Below are positions 5,488 through 13,839 of a stretch of 13,839 nt of DNA, piece after piece. Every line of letters starts with the position of its first letter. Position 1 is the first letter of the stretch. Made by a program: the position numbers and the translations under genes. A model generated the notes under the pieces. It did no database searches. It was not told where the DNA came from and was given only the letters and a program-made list of their open reading frames with translations. Source of the DNA: JABJPM01 sp964596705 (lineage in GTDB: Archaea; Nanobdellota; Nanobdellia; SCGC-AAA011-G17; PNOQ01); contig CAZQVG010000012.1 in the NCBI GenBank assembly GCA_964596705.1, positions 1 to 13,839 on the forward strand. Direction: 5' to 3'.

Positions 5488-5802
5488 ATGACATTGCGCA
5501 GAGGACTAAAGGAGAATAGAATCGCTTTTTTAAATTTGGTTGAAGAACTTTATGTCCCAAATTATGGGACCATGTGGTCAGAGAGGTATATTTTGGAGAG
5601 AGATTTAGAAATACTTTTAGAATGGGCAGATGAATATGGAATAAATTATCATTATCATAAATGGGGACATAAAAGGTCAAAATGTTGTTATCCTCACATA
5701 CATTTTAATATTGACCATAGTGGAAGATGTATTGGCCATGGAAAAATACATTATAAAGTTAAATTAGAATATTCTTCTAACAAAAGGTTTATAAAGAATT
5801 GA
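5488..5802 (+). CDS. His/Cys-rich 104-aa protein, unknown
   Basis: Start chosen at ATG 5488, because the frame further upstream runs through the tRNA gene. The 104-aa product has an N-terminal helical half (about 1-50: FLNLVEEL, ILERDLEILLEWADEYG). The C-terminal half is dense in possible metal ligands: H55, H57, H61, C66, C67, H70, H72, H77, C81, H84 and H88 within 34 residues (HYHKWGHKRSKCCYPHIHF, then DHSGRCIGHGKIH). There is no signal peptide or membrane segment. A zinc- or iron-binding domain is a fair inference, but no family is recognised. It lies 14 nt after the tRNA and 15 nt before the envelope operon, whose promoter sits inside its last codons. Confidence 0.75.
   Translation: MTLRRGLKENRIAFLNLVEELYVPNYGTMWSERYILERDLEILLEWADEYGINYHYHKWGHKRSKCCYPHIHFNIDHSGRCIGHGKIHYKVKLEYSSNKRFIKN
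5782..5795 (+). promoter_or_regulatory. BRE/TATA of the envelope operon (leaderless)
   Basis: AAAAGGTTTATAAAG, within the last codons of the upstream gene, has TTTATAA centred about 27 nt before the ATG at 5818. There is no Shine-Dalgarno sequence, so a leaderless mRNA is predicted. Confidence 0.6.
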
Positions 5803-5817
5803 GACGATTTTTTATTA

Positions 5818-7791
5818 ATGCAAAAAAGAGGTCAAGTTACTATTTTTATCGTACTGGGAATTGTTATTTTAGTAGTATTTGGTTTATTATTTTTTCTTAA
5901 AGGGAAAGTTGTTGAAAGTAGTTTTGAAGATGAAATGAATGCTTTAGCTGTGCCTGCACAATTAGAGCCGGTGAAAGAATACTTGGATGTTTGTTTAAGA
6001 GACGTAACAAGAGACGGAATAAGATTGATGGGAGAGCAAGGAGGATATATTGAGATTCCAGAGGATAATGATTTTTCTTATGGTGGAGAATTATCTAATT
6101 CTTTGAAATTAGGTCCAAGTGGAGAGGTAGCATTTTGGTATTATGAAACTAGTAACGGAATAGATGTTGAGAGGATTCCAACTTTAGACGAAATGGAAAA
6201 CCAATTAGAGGAATACATTAATGAACATTTTAAGGACTGTTTTTATTTCTTAAGTAGTTTTGAAAAGGAAGGTTTTGAATTTGAATATCCTGAGAGTGCA
6301 GTAAGTGAAGTGGATATTGGGTTGCATGATATTAAAGTTAAAGTTATTTCTAGTGTTTATGTTAAACTTAAAGATGTGAATAAAGATATTGACAAACATA
6401 TGGTTTTGTTAGATTCTAATTTTGGAGAGATGTATGAATTAGCTAAACAAATAATGAAAAAAGAGGACGAGGATTTATTCCTAGAAGAAAAAACAATTGA
6501 TATGATGGGTGTTTATGATGAAATTCCTTTTTCTGAAACAGAATTTAGTTGTGAGAAAAAAATATGGAATAAAAATGATGTTGTAAAAGACATGAAGAAA
6601 ATATTCAGTACAAATATGGCTGCATTAAGATTAAAAAATCCTACAAGCTCTGCGTTTTTAGGAGAGAATAAAGATTATTTTGAGATTGATCTTGTAAAAC
6701 CAGAATATATTAGTGAGAGTTTTAATTATTTTGAAGACTGGCCTATGGAGGTAGATGTGAGCCCAACTAAAGGAGATATTTTAGTTGGGGATCCATTAAC
6801 TCAGGAAGTTCCAGAAATTAGTAAATTCTTAAATTTATTTTTCTGTTTGAATAACTATCATTTTGTTTATGATGTAAAATATCCTGTATTAATCAGTTTA
6901 TTAGATGAAAATGGAGATGGTTTTCAGTTTGCAACTTTGGTAAAGATAGATAACAATAAACCAAGACAGTATGAAGGAGAGGTTCTAAACTTTGAAGATG
7001 TAAATAAATTTGAGAAAGAATTTTGCGAAAATAAAGCTTATCCAGTAAGTGTAGATGTATTTGATTATGATAATCTAAGACCAATTGAAGGAGCTAGTGT
7101 GTTGTACAAATGTTTCATAGCCAGTTGTTATATTGGGGAGACTGATGAGAATGGAAGATTAGAGGCAATGTTCCCACCATGTTTAAATGGAATGGTTATC
7201 GCGCAAAAACAAGGCTATGAAATTGGATTTAACAGTTTATCTAGCAATGTAGAAAACGACAGCAGTGTTTATTTGGATAAGATATATAATTTAGGGCTTG
7301 ATGTAAAACAATTGTATTTGAGCGATGGGTATGAGTCTAGAATAGATAATGATAAAGAAGCAATTATTCAATTTGAAAATTTAGATGATGGTTATGTAAC
7401 TATGGTAACTGATGAAGATGATGAAATTAAATTAACTGCTGGAAATTATAGAGTTACTGAATATTTATTAGCTACATCTGATGGCGGAATTAGTTTTGGA
7501 GATGAAACTGTAACACAATGTGTAGAAGTTCCAAAACCTGGTGTATTAGGATTATTTATGAAAGAAAAGAAATGTATTGAAAGTGAAATTGAAGGTGGTA
7601 CAATGGAAGATGTAATTAGTGGTGGAGCTGTATTTGAATGGTATGCTGATATTAATGAAGAAGACAGTAAATTAACAATTTATGTACCGTACGATGTAGT
7701 ACCAAGAACTCAAAGTGAGATGTTGGAAGTATTTAACAATATAAATATAAATAAAGATAATCCAAACTTTAGATATCCGGAATTAGAATGA
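5818..7791 (+). CDS. Membrane-anchored surface protein, 'KRGQVTIFI' type
   Basis: A 657-aa protein with N-terminus MQKRGQVTIFIVLGIVILVV: short basic segment, Gln, then about 20 hydrophobic residues. This N-terminus is common in DPANN surface proteins and resembles class III (prepilin-like) signals cut before Gln, though the usual Glu at +5 is absent. The exterior part has a conserved-looking VKEYLDVCLRDVTRDGIRLM (52-71) and scattered cysteines. A carboxypeptidase-regulatory-like Ig fold lies at about 407-475 (VSVDVFDYDNLRPIEGASV ... GETDENGRLEA ... GYEIG). The C-terminal portion is beta-rich and acidic. No enzyme motif was seen. Its TGA overlaps the ATG of the next gene (ATGA), so it is co-translated with the giant SLT protein and probably works with it at the cell surface. 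Confidence 0.85.
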   Translation: MQKRGQVTIFIVLGIVILVVFGLLFFLKGKVVESSFEDEMNALAVPAQLEPVKEYLDVCLRDVTRDGIRLMGEQGGYIEIPEDNDFSYGGELSNSLKLGPSGEVAFWYYETSNGIDVERIPTLDEMENQLEEYINEHFKDCFYFLSSFEKEGFEFEYPESAVSEVDIGLHDIKVKVISSVYVKLKDVNKDIDKHMVLLDSNFGEMYELAKQIMKKEDEDLFLEEKTIDMMGVYDEIPFSETEFSCEKKIWNKNDVVKDMKKIFSTNMAALRLKNPTSSAFLGENKDYFEIDLVKPEYISESFNYFEDWPMEVDVSPTKGDILVGDPLTQEVPEISKFLNLFFCLNNYHFVYDVKYPVLISLLDENGDGFQFATLVKIDNNKPRQYEGEVLNFEDVNKFEKEFCENKAYPVSVDVFDYDNLRPIEGASVLYKCFIASCYIGETDENGRLEAMFPPCLNGMVIAQKQGYEIGFNSLSSNVENDSSVYLDKIYNLGLDVKQLYLSDGYESRIDNDKEAIIQFENLDDGYVTMVTDEDDEIKLTAGNYRVTEYLLATSDGGISFGDETVTQCVEVPKPGVLGLFMKEKKCIESEIEGGTMEDVISGGAVFEWYADINEEDSKLTIYVPYDVVPRTQSEMLEVFNNININKDNPNFRYPELE

Positions 7792-8665
7792 ACAAGATAA
7801 GTGTATTTGCAATAATTTGTATGATTTTAATAGTTAGTACTCCATTAGCTAGTGCTGCTTCTCAAACTAATATTGAAAAATACAGGGAGAATGACAGAGA
7901 TGATCCAAGAAATTTAGGAGAGGTTTTAGTTATTAATGTTGATAAAATTCAACCAGATGTTGTAACCTCAGATCTTTTGTCTAGCAGAAATTTTGAGGTC
8001 AGGGTATTCTTAAGTGGACAAACTTTAGGGACTATGTTGTTTGGAAATGAAGCTCCTATTGGTGCTCCTTTTTATGGGGATCTTAAGATTAGAAATATAA
8101 ATTTTGAACTATTAAGTAGGTCTCAGTTTGTTAGAGGGATTTCTTCTAGTTATGTTCCAAGAGGTGAAAAAATAGTTGTAAGTCCAAATGGTAACATTGA
8201 TTTGGGCTATATTAAATTATTAATGACTCCAATAAGAGATGAAAGAGATATTCCAGATGAACCTTTAGAATTAGAGGTAAGAGCAAGAGTTTATTTTGAT
8301 GTAACAACCGGTTTTGGAGATTTTAGTGCTGCGAATTTATATTTAGTCCCTTCAAAAGATGAAGAATCTTGGTTAAATAATGGTGGACGAGAAGGCATGT
8401 TCTGGGCTGGAACTGGATATTTGAGATTAATTGATATAAATGGAGATAGAGCAACATTTCAAGTTTATGATGGAAGTTTTAGGAAAATAAATAAGGTATC
8501 ATTAAGAGAAGGAGAAAGTAAACAAATAACTTTGCCAGGTGCTCCAAGATATTTGGATAATGCTGTAACAATTAAATTGAATAAAATTAGTTCTAGTAAT
8601 GATAGGGCTAAGCTTTTGATTACCCGAAAGAACGGTAAAGTTGAATCTAGAGAATTTATAGAAGG
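7788..8665 (+). CDS. Giant secreted SLT protein, N-terminal part (cut by gap)
   Basis: Starts at ATG 7788, overlapping the previous stop. Residues 1-23 (MNKISVFAIICMILIVSTPL then ASA) form a signal peptide. The next roughly 270 residues are beta-rich with little low-complexity (LGEVLVINVDKIQPDV, LELEVRARVYFDV, FQVYDGSFRKINKVSL) and suggest extracellular beta-sandwich domains. The frame is open up to the N run at 8666. Its continuation is most likely the 8766-13341 frame: same strand, no stop on either side of the gap, and both are extracellular in style. Reading straight through 100 N ends in a stop within a few codons, but 100 N is a placeholder length and so does not argue against one gene. 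The function is inferred from the C-terminal part. Confidence 0.75.
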
Positions 8666-8765
8666 NNNNNNNNNNNNNNNNNNNNNNNNNNNNNNNNNNN
8701 NNNNNNNNNNNNNNNNNNNNNNNNNNNNNNNNNNNNNNNNNNNNNNNNNNNNNNNNNNNNNNNNN
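8666..8765. other. Assembly gap (100 N)
   Basis: Exactly 100 N, the customary scaffolding placeholder. The true distance is unknown. Flanking frames differ by one base if 100 is taken literally. Confidence 0.99.
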
Positions 8766-11700
8766 TTATATTGGCTTGGCTCAAACTTATGAAAGCTTAT
8801 TGAATTTTGATATGGCCAGTTTATATTATACCAAAGCAAAAGAGTTGGATGAAGACAAGTTTAAATTTTATGAAGGAGCTTTAAAGGCTGCTAATGAGAG
8901 ATTAAATGGAGGGTATGATGTTGAGAATCTAGATGGAAATCTTGTTAGTTTAATAAGTACTTCTGTAGGAGAGAATCAGAAAAACAGTGTTAAATTAAAA
9001 GTTGATGGTGAAATTAATGATTATAAGGAAGGAGAATCTTTATTTGAAGGCATTACAGATAATGAGGGAAATAGATACAATTGGAAAATAGATAGTATTA
9101 ATTCAGATAGTATTGTCATCAAACAATATTTCACAAAGAGAGAGACTAATCCTTCTCAAGAAACAATTACTATAAGTGTTGGGGAAGATAAGCAGATTCC
9201 AGTAGATGGAGGATTAAAAACCGTTACAATTAAAGACATAAGCATAACAAAAGGTACTGTTGTTACAGTATATCCAGGCACAAAAGACAATTATGGAACT
9301 TCTTATTTTACAATTCATTTGCCAATTGAGAAAAGATTAATACAGTGGACCCCTGAACAAATAGATAAAAAAATTGAGGCTACAGATAAGAGAATAGAAA
9401 AATTAGATAATATTATTGATAAATTAACAAATGTAATTAAAACTTGGAAAGGATTATGTTATGGTGTTTTCGCTTTCTTAACTGTTAAAAACGCATTCTT
9501 CCACAACCCAATGGGAAGAAGATTAGCTGTTGAAAAAGTTGAGAATGAATGTAAAGGTATGTTTGGTAATGATCAAGAAAAGATTGATGAGTGTATAAGA
9601 GGAAAATCTGATGAGATTGAAGAATTAGTTGATAAATATGAAAGTGTAGTTGATAGTGTAAAAGAAAGAGTTAAAGATGTTGACTGGAATAAACCTGAAG
9701 AAGTTAAAAAACTTGCAAGTTCTATTAATGGTTTAAATGAAACTGAGTTAGAATTGTTGTATAAATATGATAAGATTAATGCGGATAAAGTTAGGGATTT
9801 GATGGTTAGTACAGAAGCTGGTGAAGATGTTGATGTTAGTGAGTTAAAGGATGAATTAAGTTATTTAAGTAAGCTGGATGAAAAGATAAAAGATGAGGGA
9901 TTAAGCTGGGATAAACCAGAAGATAGGGTAAAGATACAAGTTATTGAGGAATCTTTAAGAGATGGAGCTAGATCTTCCAGCGTAGATGTTCTTCTAGGGG
10001 ATAGAGATGATATTGCTAGACAAGAATTGGTTAATAAAGATGTGCTTACGACTAGTGAAGGGGAGCCATTTGTGGTGAGAAAAGATGATAATGGTTATTA
10101 TATTTGGGAAAATGGGGTTAGAGTTAATGTTGAGGAATATAAATACAATGGAGATGTATTAACAAGCAGTAAAGGGCAATTCTATAAAGCTAATGGTAAA
10201 GTATATCTTGGGATTTATGATCCTAATGAATTTTCTAAATATTATGCATTTGGTCAAGAAAAAATATTTTATGATAAAGACAGTGGAAAACCACAATTTA
10301 TCCCTATAAAAGAAGAAAGAACTATTCCCGGATTAGAAAAATTAGAGGGATATGCTAATTATGTTGCTTATAATCTAGAAGCAAGAGATGGAGAATATCC
10401 CTTCAGTATTTGGAATGTTGGTTATGATGGCAAAATAAATACTGTAGATGATAGGCCTGTTTATACTTCTGACGAGATTGAAGCAAACATTAATTTAAGA
10501 AATTATGTTGAAAGGATATACCAGCAAGCGAGAATTAGTGTTGGTGAAGGTGAAAAAGTAAGAATTAATGGAAAAGATTATGTTGCTAGCTTTATTGTCT
10601 CTAAAGCTGAAAATGATGTTTTAGGAGAGTGTAGATATATAATGCCTGAAACAGATTGTAAGATTTTATTTGGTGTTTGTGATCCTGTAATGTGTCCTGT
10701 TTCAAGATTTAACTTTGGAGGAAAATGGGATGTTGGTCCAAGTGTTGTTGAAAGTGGAATAATTGGAAGTTTGGTTTTAGGATTGCCTAATTTTGATATT
10801 CCTTATGAGCCTGTGCCAATTTGTTTAACTGGAATAAATGCAGGATTAGAAAATTTGAGAAGTGTACAAGAAGGATATAAAGAATGTTTAGAGAAAGCAA
10901 AAACAACTGGTGAATCTGTTGGAATATGTAATGAGATCAGAAGTTTGTATATGTGTGATTTATTGTGGAATGAAGCTTTGAGTATGGTTAATGCATTTGG
11001 AAGTTTAAATGGTTGGATCTCTGAAAAAATATTTGGCAAGAGCAAAGCTAGTGGTGGTGGAGAATATTTAAGTTGGGATTCAAGCTGGAAACAGTTAAGC
11101 AAATCAGTTAACTTCTTTACAAAAGAATATGCTACAAGTGCATTTGCAGCATTTACATCAAGATCCACAAAAGAGGTTGGAACTGAGATTTGTAAGCAAG
11201 CAATATTTGGAAAATATCCTGCCGGAGGAGATTTGTTAGCTCAGTTAACTGAACCTGAAAGTCCGCCACAATTTACTGGATGGTTTGAAGAAGATAGATA
11301 CAGTTATACTCCAGAAGAAGGTGCAAGATCTGCATATAGAGTTTATTACCATATTTATGCAGGAAGGCATAGAGACATTAGATATGCTGTTTATTTGAAG
11401 AATGATTTTGGAAGAAGAGTTTATGTAACAAATGGAGAGTATAGTTTTTCAGGATATAGGTTATTGAGAAGAGGAGAGAGTGTGGATAAGAGTTTCACGA
11501 TAACAAATGCTATGCCTGGTTTGAATAATATGTGTATTGTGATAAATGGAAGAGAATCTTGTGGCTTTGGAAGTGTATCAAGTAATTTTGCTTTGCAATA
11601 TGTTAAAGAATATGCTATGGAAAAAGATTTGAGCAAGAATATTACAACTGCAGAGCAATGTAGATCTGGAAGTTCTTATTATACTCCTGGATTTGTAGAA

Positions 11701-13341
11701 TCTGGTATTAAAAGAATTTGTGCAGTAAATGATCCAGATGGTGTAGGTGATAGCTGGGTTAAAGTTGGAAGTTGTGGTGTGGATGAATTGGGAAGGCCAT
11801 TGGGGGAGTGTTATTTGTACAAGAAAGGAATTAATTTGTATAACACTAATTACACAATTGCTTATGAGAATGTAAGTAGAGTAGAAGAGTTTAGTCAGGA
11901 TGATTTAGTTAAAGCTGAAAGTAAAGTTAATAGTTTGAAATTAAATAAAGATAATTTGCCTGAGCTTAGAAAGATTATAAATTCTGACTTTAGTAGTGAA
12001 ATAACTGCAAAAGCTCAATATAAGGTTGGAGAGATTTATTATCTATTGGCTGGGGAGAGAGCTAAAAAAGAATTCGAGGAAGAAAAGAAAAAAGCAGAAG
12101 CAGATCTTGCAGAAAGTTGTGATATTTATTATGATGGCGATAGTTTTGGTAGCTCTGATGAAGTTTCTTTTAGATTTGTTGATGGAAAGTGGACAATAAC
12201 TCCTCAAAATTATGGAGAAATAAAAGTACGTGGTTATGGGCCAGATATGGCTCGAGTTGTAAAGGTGGGAGATGTTCCGGTAATAAGATTAACTGATGTA
12301 AATTATTGTGAGGTTTTAAATATAGGCGATAAAGCAATTTATGAGTTATGTAAGAAGTTAGTTGGTGTTAAAGATTTTGGAACAGGAGTTTCTTTAATTG
12401 TTGAGCAAGCGAATAGTGAAAAGGATGATACAATTAAAGTTGTGCATAAAGACGGGGATATTTTAGAGTTTAAACATGGAGAAGCAGATTCGAGTAGAAT
12501 AAATATCATGTGTCTAGGAGAAAATATTGCATCAAGTAGTAGTTCTTCTGGTATTGATTGGGGTATCTGTGGCCAATATGCAGATGAAATTGAAAGATAT
12601 GCAAAAGAATATAAGGTAGACCCTAAACTAGTGATGGCCATTATGATGCAAGAAAGTGGTTGTAATGTTAATGCTTGTAACTCAGATGGATGTTATGGTT
12701 TGATGCAAATTACAGAGAATGCATATAATGAAGATTGTAAAGATCTTGCTAATAGTTTTGAGGAGATAAATAGGCCTGAAAATTATGAGAAAAATATTGA
12801 ATGTGGTATTAGGCACCTCAAGTCAAAATATAATGAATTTAGAGAGGGAGTAACTGAAAGTACTACTTATAAAAATAATGAGCAATTTAGAAAATTAGTG
12901 GATAACTGTATTTCCCAATATCCAGAATATGGGGCTTACAAAGGATGGGAGGCAGCATTAAGAGCATATAATGGGTGGGGATGTAGTGCGGGAGCAGATG
13001 TTGATTATGTTGAACATGTGTTAAATAAATTAGGGATAATAGAAACCCCTGGGTTGTTTAACCAACAAAATCAAGAGACTCAAAATAAATGTGAATTATA
13101 TAGTAAAGAAGAGTGTGATAATAAGGAAGGTTGTTATCTAAAAGAAAATAGAAGATTTGGTATGGATTGGTTGTCTAAAGATTCTTGCGAGTATTGTAAT
13201 GAACTACAAAATTGTCAAGACATAAAAGATAAAGATAAGTGTAACTCTGGTTGTGATGGTTTAGCAAGCATTAGTTGTGAGTGGAATTCTGATAAGGAGG
13301 TTTGTCAAGAAAAATCCAGCTTTCCAGCAGAGAATATCTGA
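8766..13341 (+). CDS. Giant secreted protein with TPR, coiled coil, SLT lytic transglycosylase
   Basis: At least 1,524 codons, open from the gap edge with no true start, so it is a 3' part. The first residues (YIGLAQTYESLLNFDMASLY then YTKAKEL) form a TPR-like helix pair. A beta-rich part follows, then a coiled coil (about 9355-9450, QIDKKIEATDKRIEKLDNII) and a short hydrophobic stretch (9454-9505). A cysteine-containing block with CDPVMCP and PNFDIPYEPVPICLTG lies at about 10,630-10,990. The SLT domain covers about 12,570-13,060: AIMMQESGCN (catalytic Glu codon 12652-12654), GCYGLMQITENAYNEDC, NIECGIRHLKSKYNEF and ALRAYNGWG. A tail of ten cysteines (13,090-13,310) follows. Lytic transglycosylases cleave murein glycan, which archaea lack; the target may be another cell or an unknown glycan. 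Probably one gene with 7788-8665. Confidence 0.85.
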
Positions 13342-13483
13342 TTTAACTGGAATAGACTTAAGACTAGATGGAGACCAGGGGGATCATGATGATCCAAATT
13401 CAGATAAATTATCTCAAACAGAACTTGCACTAAAAGAATTATTTTCTTCTCTTACAAATTCTGATTTACAAAGAAGTAAGTAG
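13277..13483 (+). CDS. Open +1 frame after the SLT gene: frameshifted tail or small gene
   Basis: A 68-codon frame overlaps the end of the SLT gene in the +1 frame and stays open to TAG 13483. The part beyond 13341 (GIDLRLDGDQGDHDDPNSDK then LSQTELALKELFSSL) looks coding: acidic, with ordinary codons for this genome. No ATG occurs in the frame; the only conventional start is GTG 13277, with no Shine-Dalgarno sequence before it. The AAGGAGG at 13294-13300 sits too close to any start. A single surplus A in the A-run 13310-13314 would fuse this frame to the SLT protein. It is either a sequence error, a programmed shift, or a separate small gene. Confidence 0.35.
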   Translation: MSGILIRRFVKKNPAFQQRISDLTGIDLRLDGDQGDHDDPNSDKLSQTELALKELFSSLTNSDLQRSK

Positions 13484-13500
13484 CTTAATTATTTTCTTTA

Positions 13501-13584
13501 TGCAGGGGACAGGATTCGAACCTGCGTAGGCACTAAGCCATGTGGTCTTGAGCCACACCCGTTTGACCGCTCCGGCACCCCTGC
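13501..13584 (-). tRNA. tRNA-Leu(CAA)
   Basis: An 84-nt class II tRNA. Acceptor GCAGGGG pairs with CCCCTGC, with A73. The anticodon arm TGTGG-CTCAAGA-CCACA gives anticodon CAA, and the T arm is GCAGG-TTCGAAT-CCTGT. The 15-nt variable arm with GGC/GCC stem is the leucine type. No intron; CCA is not encoded. Confidence 0.95.
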
Positions 13585-13606
13585 TCAATAAAATATTGTT
13601 TGTCTT

Positions 13607-13618
13607 GTATTTAAAAAG
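13607..13618 (-). promoter_or_regulatory. TATA element for tRNA-Leu(CAA)
   Basis: Minus-strand CTTTTTAAATAC, preceded by AAC, is centred about 28 nt before the tRNA 5' end, so transcription could begin at or next to the mature end. It lies in the 40-nt spacer between two tRNA genes. Confidence 0.45.
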
Positions 13619-13624
13619 GTTACG

Positions 13625-13709
13625 AGCCTCGGGCGGGATTCGAACCCGCGACCTCGGCATTTTTGGACTTGATACCAATGCCGTGCTCCACCGACTAAGC
13701 TACCGAGGC
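13625..13709 (-). tRNA. tRNA-Thr(GGU) with 12-nt intron
   Basis: An 85-nt gene. Acceptor GCCTCGG pairs with CCGAGGC, with U73, as is usual for archaeal threonine tRNAs. The D arm is GCTT...GAGC, the anticodon stem CGGCA/TGCCG and the T arm GCGGG-TTCGAAT-CCCGC. The anticodon loop region is 19 nt; removing 12 nt after position 37 leaves UUGGUAA with anticodon GGU and a 73-nt tRNA. Spacing to the next tRNA upstream is 17 nt, so the two may be co-transcribed. Confidence 0.92.
13661..13672 (-). other. tRNA-Thr intron (12 nt, canonical 37/38)
   Basis: The central helix UUGG (positions 32-35) pairs with CCAA near the intron's 3' end, and the 3-nt bulges are UAU and AAA. Cutting after the second base of each bulge removes UCAAGUCCAAAA. 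There is no inner helix, only a 5-nt CAAGU loop, so this is close to the smallest form the splicing endonuclease could recognise. Confidence 0.8.
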
Positions 13710-13726
13710 AAAAAGAATATTAAAAC

Positions 13727-13812
13727 TGAGGGGGACGGGATTCGAACCCGCGCAGGCACTAAGCCACAGGATCTTAAGTCCTGCCCATTTGACCAGACTC
13801 TGGCACCCCCTC
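13727..13812 (-). tRNA. tRNA-Leu(UAA)
   Basis: An 86-nt class II tRNA. Acceptor GAGGGGG pairs with CCCCCTC, with A73. The anticodon arm CAGGA-CTTAAGA-TCCTG gives anticodon UAA, and the T arm is GCGGG-TTCGAAT-CCCGT. The variable arm resembles that of the Leu(CAA) gene 140 nt away (shared GGCTTAGTGCCT), pointing to a common origin. No intron. The 27 bases beyond it to the window end hold nothing recognisable. Confidence 0.95.
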
Positions 13813-13839
13813 AAAACAATATTTTGGGCTGTAATATTA

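Noticed and set aside
8776..8778. TTG at 8776 as the true start of the giant SLT protein
   Set aside because: The frame is open back to the gap and begins in the middle of a TPR-like helix with no ribosome site or signal peptide.
8766..8792. C-terminal end of the 7788 gene read through the N run to a stop at 8792
   Set aside because: It is an artefact of taking 100 N as real length; the other frame here is open for over 1,500 codons.
10803..12641. Minus-strand frames inside the giant SLT gene
   Set aside because: They are antisense shadows within a long continuous coding frame, with no promoter or start signals.
13466..13678. Minus-strand frame across two tRNA genes
   Set aside because: Its translation is made of tRNA sequence (RVRIPPEA-type peptides typical of translated tRNA genes).
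1..13839. CRISPR array, insertion sequence or attachment site
   Set aside because: No regularly spaced repeats, transposase, terminal inverted repeats or tRNA-end duplication were seen on reading; a computed repeat search was not possible.

Overview
The window looks like part of a genome-reduced DPANN archaeon, most likely of the Woesearchaeota/Pacearchaeota/Nanoarchaeota kind. It carries archaeal TFB, ribosomal proteins S8e and L37e, an archaeal LSm protein and intron-containing tRNAs. The DNA is AT-rich and tightly packed with overlapping genes, and there are several secreted or membrane-anchored proteins with N-termini of a type common in DPANN genomes. A run of exactly 100 N (8666-8765) shows that this is a scaffold with an assembly gap of unknown true length. 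The lineage call is inference from gene content; no rRNA is present to confirm it.

Left part, 1-2664, minus strand. The TFB gene (1738-2664) is followed by a zinc-ribbon/coiled-coil protein, a 51-aa protein and a secreted eight-cysteine protein whose reading frames overlap (1702 down to 755). Next come a membrane-anchored protein (178-717) and the start of another secreted protein (1-155). Core part, 2793-5305: ribosomal protein S8e and a large phage-type metallophosphoesterase lie on the minus strand. Divergent to them, on the plus strand, are LSm, L37e and a 31-aa one-helix membrane microprotein that overlaps the L37e stop by ATGA.

Middle and right part, 5363-13483, plus strand. A tRNA-Val(GAC) gene appears to contain two separate 19-nt introns, each with its own bulge-helix-bulge fold, separated by a 9-nt exon. 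It is followed by a histidine/cysteine-rich 104-aa protein and then an envelope operon. The operon holds a 657-aa membrane-anchored protein of the 'KRGQVTIFI' type, overlapping by ATGA a very large secreted protein that is interrupted by the N gap. That protein contains a TPR-like segment, coiled coil, beta-rich regions, a lytic-transglycosylase (SLT) domain and a Cys-rich tail. An open +1 frame just after its stop suggests a frameshift or a short extra gene. The window ends with three minus-strand tRNA genes: Leu(CAA), Thr(GGU) with a 12-nt intron, and Leu(UAA).

Two themes stand out. First, an archaeal surface operon encodes a peptidoglycan-type lytic transglycosylase, which may act on other cells or in remodelling the cell's own envelope. 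Second, expression is very compact: several genes have a TATA box centred about 26-28 nt before the ATG, which implies leaderless mRNAs, and the tRNA introns are very small.
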